Shown piece after piece: positions 16,782 to 26,410 of a stretch of DNA of 64,000 bases. The translations under genes and the position numbers were made by a program. The stretch's first letter is position 1. Every line of letters starts with the position of its first letter. The notes beneath the pieces were generated by a model, which was not told the DNA's origin, made no database searches, and worked only from the letters and a program-made list of their open reading frames with translations. Source of the stretch: an uncultured Prochlorococcus sp. (lineage in GTDB: Bacteria > Cyanobacteriota > Cyanobacteriia > PCC-6307 > Cyanobiaceae); the NCBI GenBank assembly GCA_902622705.1, contig CACNQT010000004.1, positions 1 through 64,000 of the forward strand. The letters are read 5' to 3'.

Positions 16782-17341
16782 TAATTTTCACGTCCAAGAT
16801 AACTATCGTTACGAGTATCAACCTTAATCATTTCTCCCACAGAAATAAATAATGGAACCATAACTTGAGCACCTGTTTCTAGAATAGCTGGTTTGGTACC
16901 CCCACTAGCAGTGTCACCTTTAACTCCAGGGTCAGTCTCAGCAACTTTCAAAGTAATAGTTATTGGTAGTTCGACCTCTAAAACTTTACCATTATGGAAA
17001 ATTACAGTTACCTCCATTCCTTCTTTTAAATATTTTGCTCCTTTACCGATTTGTTCAGGAGAAAGTCTTGTCTCTTCAAAACTTGTCATATCCATAAAAA
17101 CATAATCACCAGACTCCACATACGTGTGCTGCAGGTTAGACTTCTCAAGGATAGCCTGCTGTACTGATTCTCCGGCTCGAAAAGTTTTTTCAACCACGTT
17201 GCCGCTTTGAACTGATTTTAATTTTGTTCGCACAAAAGCAGAACCCTTACCAGGCTTGACATGTAGAAATTCTACAACACGCCAAACTTGTCCATCCAAT
17301 TCGATGGTGGTACCTGTGCGAAAATCGTTACTGGAAATCAT
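16781..17341 (-). CDS. efp: Elongation factor P
   Basis: EF-P relieves ribosome stalling at polyproline stretches. The 186-residue length is standard. Domain I begins [25 protein letters not shown] and carries the tip loop [14 protein letters not shown], in which the second Lys of PGKG is the position modified in other bacteria; domains II and III follow, with [20 protein letters not shown] and [12 protein letters not shown]. Its start is 43 bases from the divergent cyclophilin start, making a very compact two-way promoter region; a GGA lies four bases before the ATG. It is co-transcribed with accB. Confidence 0.98.
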   Translation of the reverse strand: MISSNDFRTGTTIELDGQVWRVVEFLHVKPGKGSAFVRTKLKSVQSGNVVEKTFRAGESVQQAILEKSNLQHTYVESGDYVFMDMTSFEETRLSPEQIGKGAKYLKEGMEVTVIFHNGKVLEVELPITITLKVAETDPGVKGDTASGGTKPAILETGAQVMVPLFISVGEMIKVDTRNDSYLGREN

Positions 17342-17384
17342 TCCTGTATTACATCCTCACGGATCATAAACCTACAAGAGTGCT

Positions 17385-18476
17385 ATGCAAAAATTCTTAT
17401 TAAATCAGAACAAACTTTTTTTAATTATATCAATCATAATTTTACAAGTTTTTCTGTTCAAACCCACTCAAGTACTAGCCGATTTACCTACTGGAAATGC
17501 GGTAAAAGACCCTAATGCAATCCTAAGAAACGCCCTCCCTATCAAGCAAGTTGAGTTGCAAGAAATTCAACACAAATTGGAAGAGACAAGTGATCTTGTA
17601 AGAGGAGGAAGATGGCCCGCCCTAACAAAAACTGTTACAAAATGTCAATCTTTACTAAAAAAATACCAAAGTCGAATTATCAAGGACCTACCAAACGATA
17701 AAAAGAAAATTGCTGAAATAACATTTTTAGAACTCAAAGAAAATTTTGATAATCTTCAAGATCATGCTAAATCAAAAGATAAGTTCTCTTTTGTAGCGAC
17801 CCGAAAAAAAGCCTTAGATAAAATAGGTGGATTAGAAGAGTATTTCCTCCCAGAAGAATTTCCTTACCTTATTCCGGAAGAATTTGATAATCTCCCAAGA
17901 CTATTAGGCAGAGCCAAAGTAAATATAAAGACCTCTAAAGGAGACATGAAAGCTATTGTGGACGGATTTAACGCACCGCTTACAGCTGGAGCATTTATAG
18001 ATTTATCTTCAAGAAATTTCTATAAAAATCTACCCATCAATAGAGCAGAAGAATTTTTTGTTCTTCAAACAGGTGATCCAATTGGTGAAGCAATTGGTTA
18101 CGTGGATCCTGAAACAAATGAAGAACGTCATGTTCCTCTCGAAATAAGAATTCCTGATGAAAAAGATACTTTTTATAATCAAACTTTTGAAGATTTAGGC
18201 CTCTACACAGAGACTCCAACATTACCTTTCGCAACACTTGGAACTTTAGGTTGGTCTCACTCAAATGCAGCAGTTGATGATGGCTCATCTCAATTTTTCT
18301 TCTTTCTATATGAAGCAGAACTGAATCCAGCAGGTCGTAATTTAATTGATGGAAGAAATGCTGCTTTTGGCTATGTTGTAGATGGTTTTGATGTTTTAGA
18401 AGAGCTAAACAAAGATGACACAATTATCTCTATTGATGTTTTAGAAGGAATTGAAAACCTCAAATTAAATGCGTAA
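17385..18476 (+). CDS. Lumenal cyclophilin-type peptidyl-prolyl isomerase (TLP40/CYP38-like)
   Basis: A 363-residue exported cyclophilin. It has a signal peptide (LFLIISIIILQVFLF, cleavage near VLA-D at about residue 33), a helical domain with a leucine-rich amphipathic pattern (about 45-170) and a C-terminal cyclophilin-like domain from GRAKVNIKTSKGDMKA (about residue 184) to the end, including FFVLQTGDPIGEA and SSQFFFFLYEAELNP. This is the layout of plant TLP40/CYP38 and its cyanobacterial homologues, which act in the thylakoid lumen in photosystem II assembly. Several canonical active-site residues of cyclophilin A are altered, as in that family, so isomerase activity is uncertain. It overlaps thiL by 8 bases. 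Confidence 0.9.
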   Translation: MQKFLLNQNKLFLIISIIILQVFLFKPTQVLADLPTGNAVKDPNAILRNALPIKQVELQEIQHKLEETSDLVRGGRWPALTKTVTKCQSLLKKYQSRIIKDLPNDKKKIAEITFLELKENFDNLQDHAKSKDKFSFVATRKKALDKIGGLEEYFLPEEFPYLIPEEFDNLPRLLGRAKVNIKTSKGDMKAIVDGFNAPLTAGAFIDLSSRNFYKNLPINRAEEFFVLQTGDPIGEAIGYVDPETNEERHVPLEIRIPDEKDTFYNQTFEDLGLYTETPTLPFATLGTLGWSHSNAAVDDGSSQFFFFLYEAELNPAGRNLIDGRNAAFGYVVDGFDVLEELNKDDTIISIDVLEGIENLKLNA

Positions 18477-19455
18477 AGAATTATTAGAAAACATAGGAGA
18501 AAAAGAATTAATAAATAGGCTTGGAAAATTTATGCCTAAAAATCAAGCTTCAGATGATTGCGCTTTAATCAAAGCTAAAAATGAAAACTTACTTATTAAT
18601 AATGATTCTTTGGTAGAAAATGTTCATTTCAATGACATCACTATTTGCCCACAAGACCTTGGTTGGAAAGCAGTGGTCAGTAATGTCTCTGACTTATTAT
18701 CCAGTGGTAGCAAAAAAACTATAGGAATTACAATAAGTCTAATTTTACCTGAAAAAACCGAATGGGTTTGGGTTGAAGAATTATATAAAGGAATCAATAA
18801 AGCTTTAAATAAATATGGTGGAATAATTCTTGGAGGAGATTGCTCAAAAGGAACTCAAAAAACCATATCAATTACAGCAATTGGAATTCAAGGGGAACTT
18901 AAATTACAAAGAGACGCATGTAGCCCAGGTGAAATCCTCTTAACCACCGGAATCCACGGTCTTAGCAAATTAGGATTTTTGATACAAAATAAAAATAATT
19001 TCGATAATGATATTTCTCTTAATAAAAGATTAATCAAAAAGTCAATCAAATACTTCTGTCGCCCTCAAATTTACCCACATTTTCTAACAAATCTCCTTAA
19101 AACTCGCTCAAATAAAAAAATAAAGAGAATAGGTTGTACTGATAGCAGTGATGGTCTATTTCAAGCTGTACAAGATTTAGCAATTGCTAGTAACTGTAAA
19201 GCAATGATGAATTACGAAAAAATACCTAAAGATAAGGATTGGCCAACAGGAGACAAATGGGATGAATATTATTTTTTTGGGGGTGAAGACTATGAATTAG
19301 TTTTTTCATTGCCTAAAAAATGGGCAAGAAAATTTTCTAAATTAGATAGCAATATTACAGAAATTGGTTTTTTTATCAAAGGTGAACCTTCAATAGAGTT
19401 TATAGATAAAAAGAAAAATAAATTATTGAAAAATACACCTTTCAAACACTTTTAA
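18469..19455 (+). CDS. thiL: Thiamine-monophosphate kinase
   Basis: ThiL phosphorylates thiamine monophosphate to the coenzyme thiamine diphosphate. The 328-residue protein shows the AIR-synthase-like fold with ASDDCALIKA near residue 28, NNDSLVENVHF (Mg/ATP ligand Asp), DLGWKAVVSNVSDLLSSG, and GGDCSKG near residue 122; the C-terminal GGEDYELVFSLP is a strong ThiL signature. It starts inside the last 8 bases of the cyclophilin gene, so the two are coupled. Its stop abuts the gap2 stop on the opposite strand with no intervening base. Confidence 0.96.
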   Translation: MRKELLENIGEKELINRLGKFMPKNQASDDCALIKAKNENLLINNDSLVENVHFNDITICPQDLGWKAVVSNVSDLLSSGSKKTIGITISLILPEKTEWVWVEELYKGINKALNKYGGIILGGDCSKGTQKTISITAIGIQGELKLQRDACSPGEILLTTGIHGLSKLGFLIQNKNNFDNDISLNKRLIKKSIKYFCRPQIYPHFLTNLLKTRSNKKIKRIGCTDSSDGLFQAVQDLAIASNCKAMMNYEKIPKDKDWPTGDKWDEYYFFGGEDYELVFSLPKKWARKFSKLDSNITEIGFFIKGEPSIEFIDKKKNKLLKNTPFKHF

Positions 19456-20478
19456 TTACTCCCAATTTTTAGCAACAATCTCTGCTAAATCTACGACTCT
19501 TTGACTATAACCCCACTCGTTGTCATACCATGCAAGGACCTTAACGAGGTTATCACCGATACACATAGTAAGATCGCTATCTACAATTGATGATTCATTA
19601 GTCCCTGCATAATCGCTGGACACTAATGGTTCGTCACCATACTTAATAATTCCCTTCATTGAACCTAAGGAAGCTTCTTTAAGAGCATTATTTACTTCTT
19701 CGCTTGTAACATTTTTAGAAGATTCAAAAACAAAGTCCACCGCTGAAACATTAGGTGTAGGAACTCTCATTGCAATTCCTGTTAATTTACCTTTCATTTC
19801 TGGGTAAACAAGTGCTACAGCTTTAGCGGCACCTGTGGAGGTTGGAACTATATTTGTAGCAGCTGCTCTAGCCCTTCTTAAATCTCTATGACTGTTATCA
19901 AGGATTCTTTGATCACCAGTATAACTATGAATTGTAGTCATCAATCCTTTGTTAATTCCAAAAGTTTGATCTAAAACTTTAACTACCGGAGCCAAGCAGT
20001 TTGTTGTACAACTAGCATTACTCAAAATATCAAAATCCTTATGATTATATTGATCAGCATTCACTCCAACTACATAAGTACCAACACCAGCACCTTTACC
20101 CGGAGCAGTTAAGATTACCTTTTTTGCTCCTACCTCTAAGTGCTTGCTTGCCCCAACATCTGTATTAAAAACTCCAGTTGATTCAATGACTAGATCTACA
20201 CCCCAATCTTTCCATGGAAGATTCAATGGATTTCTATCAGAGAAACACTTAATTGTTTTGTTATTAATTACAAATGTATCATCAGTATAATTAATATCAA
20301 CACCATCAAGTTGACCAAGGACTGAATCGTATTTTAATAGATGAGCATTGGTCTTTGGATCTGAAGTTACGTTAATACCGACAACTTCAATATTGGTGTA
20401 AGCACCTCTACTAAGCCAACAACGCATAAAGTTTCGACCAATTCTGCCAAACCCGTTAATTGCAACACGCAAAGTCAT
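19456..20478 (-). CDS. gap2: Glyceraldehyde-3-phosphate dehydrogenase, Gap2 type
   Basis: Photosynthetic GAPDH of the Calvin cycle, 340 residues. Motifs: NAD(P)-binding [13 protein letters not shown], the catalytic [13 protein letters not shown] (Cys near 156) with the partner His in [12 protein letters not shown], and [35 protein letters not shown] after the second strand marks the Gap2 (chloroplast GapA-like) class able to use NADPH. The usual Asp that binds the adenosine ribose of NAD is V37 here. There is no C-terminal CP12-like extension, so redox control would go through separate CP12. It is divergent from murC; a sigma-70-like promoter is seen at 20514-20542. Confidence 0.97.
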   Translation of the reverse strand: MTLRVAINGFGRIGRNFMRCWLSRGAYTNIEVVGINVTSDPKTNAHLLKYDSVLGQLDGVDINYTDDTFVINNKTIKCFSDRNPLNLPWKDWGVDLVIESTGVFNTDVGASKHLEVGAKKVILTAPGKGAGVGTYVVGVNADQYNHKDFDILSNASCTTNCLAPVVKVLDQTFGINKGLMTTIHSYTGDQRILDNSHRDLRRARAAATNIVPTSTGAAKAVALVYPEMKGKLTGIAMRVPTPNVSAVDFVFESSKNVTSEEVNNALKEASLGSMKGIIKYGDEPLVSSDYAGTNESSIVDSDLTMCIGDNLVKVLAWYDNEWGYSQRVVDLAEIVAKNWE

Positions 20479-20513
20479 AACTAATAATTCTAAATGGTTA
20501 ACCTAAGTTGCTG

Positions 20514-20542
20514 ATCATACTGAATTTTGTGCAATAACGTAA
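20514..20542 (-). promoter_or_regulatory. Candidate gap2 promoter
   Basis: On the minus strand a -10 element TATGAT (20514-20519) is preceded, with a 17-base spacer, by TTACGT (20537-20542), a weak -35. The -10 lies 36 bases upstream of the gap2 ATG, giving a leader of about 28 bases. The -10 and the spacing are good; the -35 matches only partly, as is usual in this group. Confidence 0.42.
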
Positions 20543-20592
20543 GGTTTTTTTGATTTATTAAGCAAATAAGTCTAGTTTTGTATTAATTCCAG

Positions 20593-20622
20593 AAAAAAAA
20601 ATGATTTTTTTTTAAAAAAAAA
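20593..20622. repeat. Cluster of 9-base A and T homopolymer tracts
   Basis: A9, TGA, T9 and A9 follow one another in 30 bases in the middle of the 193-base divergent spacer between gap2 and murC. The phased A/T tracts would bend DNA and the T9-A9 junction is self-complementary. This is the only notable content of the spacer apart from the gap2 promoter. Such tracts are common in AT-rich genomes, so no function is claimed. Confidence 0.5.
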
Positions 20623-20671
20623 GACCAAAATTTTACTTTAAAGTTATTGTTATTTAAGTAAAAGATAAACA

Positions 20672-22081
20672 TTGAATAAAGAACTAATACCTGAAAATCA
20701 TTTTCATTTTATTGGAGTAGGAGGTATTGGAATGTCAGCAGTTGCAATGGGTTTACTGAAAAAGGGTTATTCAGTCTCAGGATCTGATTTAGTTAAAAAT
20801 AATGAAACTAAAAAATTAGAAAACTTTGGCGCAATTATCTTCAATTCTCAAATTGGACAAAATATTAAATTTATAACTTCAAAATTTAACAACAAATTGA
20901 TTAATTTTGTTGTAAGCACAGCTATCAAGCCAGACAATGAAGAATTAATGTACTGTAGAGAAAAAAATTTACCAGTAAAACATCGTTCTGAGATTCTTGC
21001 ACTGTTAATGCAGTCTTATACTTCATTAGCGGTAGCAGGCAGCCATGGAAAAACATCAACCAGTACATTTCTTTCCACACTTCTTGAGTTATGTACTCAT
21101 AATTCTTCTTCAATAACAGGAGGAATTATTCCTATATACAATTCAAATTGTCATTTAGAAAATACAAAATTCTTAGTAGCTGAAGTTGATGAGTCTGATG
21201 GCACAATAAATAGATATAAATCCGATTTTGGAATAATAAATAACATTGATTTTGATCATTGCGATCATTTCTCCGATTTAGAAGAAGTTATATCTACTTT
21301 TAAAGATTTCGCTAAAAATTCTAAAAAATTATTAATTAATTTTGATTGTAAAATCACACGGAATAATTTTTATTCTGAAAGCAAGTGGTCAAACACTACA
21401 TCAATCAACGTTAGTTATGCCCTAATCCCGACTGAAATAAATAAAAGTCATACGACTGGAAAATATTATGAACATGGGAATTTTATAAGCAATATAAATA
21501 TTCCAATTCCAGGACTACACAATTTATCTAATATAACAGCTGCGATAGCAGCTTCAAGAATGATAGGTGTAGATTTTTTAGAAATTAAGAAAAATATAAA
21601 ATACCTTAAACTACCAAAAAAAAGATTTGAATTTAGAGGCCAAATAGGTGAAAGGGATTTATATGATGATTATGCACATCACCCAAACGAAATAAAAGAG
21701 ACGATTAAATTAGGAAGGTTATTTATTAAGAAAAATAATAATAATAAATTATATAAAAGTAGATTAATAGCTATATTTCAACCCCACAGATACTCTCGGG
21801 TAAAGCAATTTGCTAAAGATTTTGCTGAAGAATTATCAAAAGCAGATGTTGTTTATGTAACTAGTATTTATGCAGCAGGAGAAGGAAACGTGGATAAAAT
21901 TACTTCGGAAATTATCACTGATCTGATTTGGAAAAAAAACAAAAATGTTAGTTACATAAATAATTATCATGAAATTACAAAAAATTTTTACGAACTTACT
22001 CAAAAAGGGGATTTAATCTTGAATATGGGAGCTGGTGATTGTCATAATTTCTGGTCAATTTTAAATGGGAAAAACAATTAA
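20672..22081 (+). CDS. murC: UDP-N-acetylmuramate--L-alanine ligase
   Basis: MurC adds L-alanine to UDP-MurNAc, the first step of the peptidoglycan peptide. The 469-residue protein has the N-terminal UDP-binding Rossmann motif FIGVGGIGMSAVA, the ATP-binding loop VAGSHGKTSTSTFLS (about residue 113), DESDGTINRY, and the C-terminal DDYAHHPNEIKETI and FQPHRYSR motifs of Mur ligases. The start is a TTG at 20672; no ATG lies between it and the conserved N-terminal motif. It is followed after 16 bases by murB, forming a murC-murB-ybaB unit. Confidence 0.97.
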   Translation: MNKELIPENHFHFIGVGGIGMSAVAMGLLKKGYSVSGSDLVKNNETKKLENFGAIIFNSQIGQNIKFITSKFNNKLINFVVSTAIKPDNEELMYCREKNLPVKHRSEILALLMQSYTSLAVAGSHGKTSTSTFLSTLLELCTHNSSSITGGIIPIYNSNCHLENTKFLVAEVDESDGTINRYKSDFGIINNIDFDHCDHFSDLEEVISTFKDFAKNSKKLLINFDCKITRNNFYSESKWSNTTSINVSYALIPTEINKSHTTGKYYEHGNFISNINIPIPGLHNLSNITAAIAASRMIGVDFLEIKKNIKYLKLPKKRFEFRGQIGERDLYDDYAHHPNEIKETIKLGRLFIKKNNNNKLYKSRLIAIFQPHRYSRVKQFAKDFAEELSKADVVYVTSIYAAGEGNVDKITSEIITDLIWKKNKNVSYINNYHEITKNFYELTQKGDLILNMGAGDCHNFWSILNGKNN

Positions 22082-22097
22082 AATACAAAATTAATTT

Positions 22098-22991
22098 ATG
22101 AATAAAAAAATTTTTTCTCAGAACTGTAATCTAAGTAGTTTTACAACTATTAAAGTTGGAGGGGTAGCTGAATATTTTGCGGAACCAAAAAATTTAGAAG
22201 AATTTTCGTATTTAATAAAATGGGCCAGTTTTAACAAACAAAGATGCCAAATAATTGGCGCAGGTTCAAATCTTTTGATAAATAATATTTCCATAAAAGG
22301 TTTAGTTATATGTACAAAAAAAATGAAATCATTATCAATAGATCCATATTCAGGGATTGTTGAAGCTGAAGCAGGTGTAATGCTCCCAACATTATCTAAT
22401 TCTCTCGCCAAAAATAGATTACAAGGAGGTGAGTGGGCTGTGGGAATTCCAGGAACATTAGGAGGAGCTATTTATATGAATGCTGGTACAGGCCATTTAT
22501 CGCTAGCAAAAAATCTTATTTCAGTAAAAGTGATAAATAATAAAACTAATGAAAAATTTATAATTGAAAAAAAAGATATCAATTTTGAGTATAGATTTAG
22601 CTCTTTTCAAAGAAAAGATTTGACGATTATAAGTGCAAGACTACATTTTGAGCCTAATGGAAATCTCGAACAATTAATTCAAACAACCAAAAATAACCTT
22701 AAGTTAAAAACAGAAACACAACCATATCATCAACCAAGTTTTGGTAGTGTTTTTAAAAATCCTGAAAATAATTATGCAGCAAAATTAATTGATGATATGG
22801 GTTTAAAGGGATTTAAAATTGGTGGTGCAGAAATTTCAACTATGCATTCAAATTTTATCATTAATAATTCTTCAGCAAGTTCAAAAGATATTTATGAATT
22901 AATAACAGTAATTCAACAAAAAGTACTACAAAAAAAAGGTATTTATTTGCAACCGGAAGTAAGAATGATTGGTTTTGACTATCCTTGTTAA
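22098..22991 (+). CDS. murB: UDP-N-acetylenolpyruvoylglucosamine reductase
   Basis: MurB reduces UDP-GlcNAc-enolpyruvate to UDP-MurNAc with FAD and NADPH. The 297-residue type II-like protein shows [15 protein letters not shown], the FAD-binding [10 protein letters not shown] and [15 protein letters not shown], and [10 protein letters not shown] bearing the catalytic Ser as proton donor, with Glu in LQPEVRMIG at the end. It lies between murC (16 bases) and ybaB (17 bases by my ybaB start). Confidence 0.97.
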   Translation: MNKKIFSQNCNLSSFTTIKVGGVAEYFAEPKNLEEFSYLIKWASFNKQRCQIIGAGSNLLINNISIKGLVICTKKMKSLSIDPYSGIVEAEAGVMLPTLSNSLAKNRLQGGEWAVGIPGTLGGAIYMNAGTGHLSLAKNLISVKVINNKTNEKFIIEKKDINFEYRFSSFQRKDLTIISARLHFEPNGNLEQLIQTTKNNLKLKTETQPYHQPSFGSVFKNPENNYAAKLIDDMGLKGFKIGGAEISTMHSNFIINNSSASSKDIYELITVIQQKVLQKKGIYLQPEVRMIGFDYPC

Positions 22992-23008
22992 AGAAACTTT
23001 TTTATAAA

Positions 23009-23359
23009 ATGGCGGGTTTTGGACTTCCTAACTTTGGACAACTTACAGAAGCTTTTAAAAAAGCTAAACAAATTCAGCAAGATGCTCAAAAATTACAAGA
23101 TGAACTTGAAAATATGGAGATTGAAGGGGAAAGTGATGATGAAATGATAAAAGTCTGGATAAATGGTAACCAACTTCCTTTAAAGGTAGAAGTGCAAGAA
23201 AATATTTTAAATTCAGATAAAGAAAAAATAGAGAAAAATATTTTGCAAGCAATTCAAAAAGCTCATGAATTATCAACTACAACTATGAAAGAAAGGATGA
23301 ATGATTTGACTGGTGGATTAAATCTTAATCTTCCTGGTTTTGATAATAGTGACTCTTAG
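23009..23359 (+). CDS. ybaB: YbaB/EbfC family nucleoid-associated protein
   Basis: A 116-residue YbaB/EbfC protein, a small dimeric DNA-binding factor. The sequence [40 protein letters not shown] shows the family's long first helix, then the strands around [14 protein letters not shown] and a C-terminal helix. I choose the ATG at 23009 because the family normally begins with MxGFG; an upstream TTG at 22985 overlapping murB would add eight unconserved residues. The 3' end overlaps rsgA on the opposite strand by 35 bases. Confidence 0.93.
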   Translation: MAGFGLPNFGQLTEAFKKAKQIQQDAQKLQDELENMEIEGESDDEMIKVWINGNQLPLKVEVQENILNSDKEKIEKNILQAIQKAHELSTTTMKERMNDLTGGLNLNLPGFDNSDS

Positions 23360-24242
23360 AAGACTCAATCATTTCTTTATAAAAAGAATATCTTTCAAAG
23401 GATTTATCTAACTTACAGCCTTCATCATTCAAATGTAAGCAGTTACGAAATTTACACTTAATTCCTTCATAGATTACTTGTTTTTGTATTTCTGAATAAA
23501 GATTTGGTAACAACCTAATATCAACCCCTTGAAGTTGCATATTAAAACCAGGGGTATCCACAATATAACTTTGATTTGATAAAGAAAATAACTCAACATT
23601 TCTAGTAGTGTTTTTACCTCTTTTAATTTTATTTGAAACTGCAGCAGTACTATTTTGAAGACCTGGAATTATCATGTTAAGCAAAGAGGTTTTGCCAACA
23701 CCGGATGGTCCCATGAAGATTGAACTCTCATTTTGCTTTAACTCAGCTAATAAATTTTTAAAGCAATCAGATTTCTGTAAATTTAAAGTTATTACTTGGT
23801 AACCCCATTTCTCAAATTTATCAAGTAGATATGATCTTCTTTTATCTGAAATTAAATCACACTTTGTCAAAACTAATGAAACTTCAACTCCCATTGATTC
23901 TGCTGATATCAAAAACCTATTAACTTGAGATAAATTTAACTCTGGTTCTTCAACGGAAAAAGTAACGTATATATTAGAGATATTTGCAACTGAGGGTCTA
24001 ACTAAAAGATTTTTTCTTTTTTTTAGACTTGTTATTAATGCACGTTTGCTTTTTAAATCTATATTGTCAATTAGTACCTTGTCGCCAACATAAATAAATT
24101 GATCCTTGAAATTTATAGACTTCTTAACCTTACATAAAAATTTCTGGCTATTTCCAGAGTTTTCTTGATTTTTTAAAGCAACTAAAAAAAATTCATTAAA
24201 TTTTTTCGTAACTAAACCTAAATATTTACTATTAGTTTTCAT
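23325..24242 (-). CDS. rsgA: Ribosome small-subunit-dependent GTPase A
   Basis: Circularly permuted GTPase that assists maturation of the 30S subunit. N-terminal OB fold (about residues 1-75), GTPase motifs in the permuted order G4 TKCDLI (about 125), G1 [12 protein letters not shown] (about 180) and G3 DTPGF (about 228), then the zinc domain with [14 protein letters not shown] near residues 266-280. Length 305 is normal. It overlaps the upstream tusA-like gene by 11 bases, and its 3' end overlaps ybaB by 35 bases. Last gene of the grpE-dnaJ-tusA-rsgA cluster. Confidence 0.96.
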   Translation of the reverse strand: MKTNSKYLGLVTKKFNEFFLVALKNQENSGNSQKFLCKVKKSINFKDQFIYVGDKVLIDNIDLKSKRALITSLKKRKNLLVRPSVANISNIYVTFSVEEPELNLSQVNRFLISAESMGVEVSLVLTKCDLISDKRRSYLLDKFEKWGYQVITLNLQKSDCFKNLLAELKQNESSIFMGPSGVGKTSLLNMIIPGLQNSTAAVSNKIKRGKNTTRNVELFSLSNQSYIVDTPGFNMQLQGVDIRLLPNLYSEIQKQVIYEGIKCKFRNCLHLNDEGCKLDKSFERYSFYKEMIESSKSHYYQNQED

Positions 24243-24462
24243 TCAATATTTTTATTTTTATAAATTTTTCATTTTCTTTGATTTGTTTAAACAAACATCC
24301 CATCTCTTTTAAATTGTTTAATACCATTTCTTCTGGTTCACCTTTATCTAGTTCAACAATAAGTTGTTCATTTTTAGATAACTTCTCCAAAGCCAATTTA
24401 ATTTTGACAACATTTAAAGGACATGGAACAGATTTAAGATCCAAATGCTTTAAGGAAATCAT
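24232..24462 (-). CDS. TusA/SirA-like sulfurtransferase family protein
   Basis: A 76-residue protein of the TusA/SirA/YedF fold, which passes persulphide sulphur on a conserved cysteine. The motif VPCPLNVVKIKLALEKL holds the conserved Cys followed by Pro; the fourth position is Asn rather than the Pro of classical CPxP, a variant shared with many YedF-like proteins. The C-terminal ELDKGEPEEMVLNNLKEMGC fits the family. It shares one base with the dnaJ stop (TAATG) and overlaps rsgA by 11 bases, so it is translationally coupled to both. Specific sulphur acceptor unknown. Confidence 0.87.
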   Translation of the reverse strand: MISLKHLDLKSVPCPLNVVKIKLALEKLSKNEQLIVELDKGEPEEMVLNNLKEMGCLFKQIKENEKFIKIKILNEN

Positions 24463-25586
24463 TAAGATTCTTTACCGAATAATTTACTAAACAGTCCACT
24501 ACTGGAATTAATATTTTTATCTGAATATTGAGAAGCTAGACCCTCTAAAAGCTCACGTTCTGAGTCGGTTATACGAGTTGGTAATGTTACTTTTACTAAA
24601 ACTTCATGATTTCCTCTTGCAACCGGATTTCCAAGTCTAGGCACCCCTTTATTCTCAAGTGAAAGAGTTGTATTTGGCTGGGTACCACTTGGAATTTTTA
24701 AATTAACATCTCCATCAACTGTGTTGATTTTTACAGTGTCACCTAAAATAGCCTGTAAATAACTCACTGCTATTTCTGAATAAATAGTTACACCATCTCT
24801 TTTAAGTTTTGAATCATTCTTAACCTTTATAAAAACATAAAGGTCTCCAGGTGGACCCCCTTTCAAACCAACATTCCCCTCTCCGGAAACTCTTAATTTA
24901 GTCCCAGTATCAACTCCTGCAGGAATATTAATTCGTAATTTTTTCCTGACTTGCTTTACTCCATTACCACCACAACTAGTACATGGATCTGAGATTATTT
25001 GACCAGTTCCATTACATGAAGGACATTCAGCCACTTGTGTGAAATTACCAAATGGTGTTCTCGTTGCTCTTCTAACTTGTCCACTTCCCCCGCATGTTGA
25101 ACAAGTTTTTGGTCCGGTTCCTGGTTTGGCACCTGTTCCCCTACAGACTTCACATGTCTCTAGATGAGGAATTGTAATTTCTCTTTGTTGACCGAATATT
25201 GCATCTTTAAAATCAACATTAAGGTCATATCTTAGATCATCTCCTTGTTGAGGACCTCTTCTTTGAGTTCTTCCTCCCTGTGGATTTTGTCCTCCAAAGC
25301 CATTAAAAAAGGTTTCAAATAAATCAGCAAACCCACCCATATCGCCCATATCAGGCATACCAGCTGCACCTCCAAGGCCAGCCTCTCCAAACTGATCATA
25401 TCTAGCTCTTGTTTCAGGATCAGCTAATGCTTCATAAGCCTTGCCAATTTCTTTAAATTTATCTTCAGCACCAGGTTCTTTATTAACATCAGGATGATAT
25501 TGTCTAGCTAATTTTCTATAAGCCCTTTTTAAGGTATCTGCATCAGCATCTCTTGAAACTCCAAGTATTTGGTAAAAATCAGCCAT
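24462..25586 (-). CDS. dnaJ: Chaperone DnaJ (type I Hsp40)
   Basis: Full type I Hsp40 co-chaperone, 374 residues. J domain with [10 protein letters not shown] (HPD at about 33), a Gly/Phe-rich stretch ([20 protein letters not shown]), and four zinc repeats [24 protein letters not shown] and CTSCGGNG (residues about 145-215), then the substrate-binding C-terminal domains. It stimulates DnaK ATPase and delivers clients. It follows grpE by 29 bases and is coupled to the tusA-like gene. Confidence 0.98.
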   Translation of the reverse strand: MADFYQILGVSRDADADTLKRAYRKLARQYHPDVNKEPGAEDKFKEIGKAYEALADPETRARYDQFGEAGLGGAAGMPDMGDMGGFADLFETFFNGFGGQNPQGGRTQRRGPQQGDDLRYDLNVDFKDAIFGQQREITIPHLETCEVCRGTGAKPGTGPKTCSTCGGSGQVRRATRTPFGNFTQVAECPSCNGTGQIISDPCTSCGGNGVKQVRKKLRINIPAGVDTGTKLRVSGEGNVGLKGGPPGDLYVFIKVKNDSKLKRDGVTIYSEIAVSYLQAILGDTVKINTVDGDVNLKIPSGTQPNTTLSLENKGVPRLGNPVARGNHEVLVKVTLPTRITDSERELLEGLASQYSDKNINSSSGLFSKLFGKES

Positions 25587-25615
25587 TAGATAATGCTCAA
25601 GTAAAAATCTGGAAT

Positions 25616-26335
25616 TTATACATCTTCAGAAGTATTTTCCTCTGAATCAATATCTTCCTCAACTGTATCCTTTTCTACATCCTCTTGTGAATTTTGTTTG
25701 CCAGGTCCCATCGAAACTTTAACCAAAGCATGTCTCAAAACCTTGCCCTCTAAATGATATCCTCGCTGCAATTCTTCTAGAATCAAATCTTCTTTAAACT
25801 CTTCACTTGGCTCTCTTAAAACAGCTTCATGTAAATTTGGGTCAAATTCTTGGCCAACAACTCTCATCGGCGCAACTCCTTGCTGTTTTAAAACTTCTAC
25901 TAATTGTTTATACAATCCTTGATAACTTCTATGAAGGGTTTGAGCTTCTTCACTTTCTGGTTTAAGTTGCTGTCTTGCTCTTTCAAAATTATCAACAATA
26001 GGTAGTATTGCAGTTAAAGTTTTAGAAACAAGTTGGGTTTTTAAGTCGTCCTGATCTCTTGACTGCCTTTTTCTAAAATTATCAAAATCTGCTGAAATTC
26101 TTACATATTGGTTTTTTAATGTTTCATGCTCTTTTTCTAACTGTTCTAGCCTTGCATCATTATTGGAAATAGTATTTTTTAATTCTTCGGTATTTATTTC
26201 TTCTGTTTTTTGTGAAGATAATTTATCATTTTCAATTATTTTATCTTCCGCAGATGAAGAATTTTCAGGAGCATTATCCTGATTAGACTCATCATTTTCT
26301 TTATTATCAATATTGTCTGATTGATTTTCAATCAT
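25616..26335 (-). CDS. grpE: Nucleotide exchange factor GrpE
   Basis: GrpE releases ADP from DnaK. The 239-residue protein has a long acidic, low-complexity N-terminus (residues 1-60, rich in Asn, Asp, Glu, Ser), a coiled coil (about 60-110) with [21 protein letters not shown], and the C-terminal beta domain with [17 protein letters not shown], the GrpE signature; another acidic tail follows. It heads the grpE-dnaJ-tusA-rsgA cluster. No CIRCE operator is visible upstream; the 75-base spacer to msrB holds a small hairpin. Confidence 0.97.
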   Translation of the reverse strand: MIENQSDNIDNKENDESNQDNAPENSSSAEDKIIENDKLSSQKTEEINTEELKNTISNNDARLEQLEKEHETLKNQYVRISADFDNFRKRQSRDQDDLKTQLVSKTLTAILPIVDNFERARQQLKPESEEAQTLHRSYQGLYKQLVEVLKQQGVAPMRVVGQEFDPNLHEAVLREPSEEFKEDLILEELQRGYHLEGKVLRHALVKVSMGPGKQNSQEDVEKDTVEEDIDSEENTSEDV

Positions 26336-26389
26336 TTTTATAAAATTTTAATAAAACTATTTTCCAATAAAGTGATGCACAAAACAAGT

Positions 26390-26403
26390 TGCGGAAGGCC
26401 GCA
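26390..26403 (-). terminator. Short GC hairpin between msrB and grpE (possible weak terminator)
   Basis: TGCGG and CCGCA flank a four-base loop in the 75-base spacer, a conspicuous GC-rich spot in AT-rich DNA. Read on the minus strand it lies just 8 bases after the msrB stop and is followed by ACTTGTTTTG, a broken T-run, so it may terminate msrB or separate it from grpE. On the plus strand it is followed by ATTTTT. The stem is only five pairs, so strength is doubtful. Confidence 0.35.
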
Positions 26404-26410
26404 CAAATTT

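Noticed and set aside
18037..18423. 128-residue minus-strand frame in the cyclophilin gene
   Set aside because: Antisense shadow rich in Leu/His; the plus strand encodes a clear cyclophilin domain.
26336..26410. CIRCE heat-shock operator upstream of grpE
   Set aside because: No TTAGCACTC-N9-GAGTGCTAA is present; only a short GC hairpin was seen.
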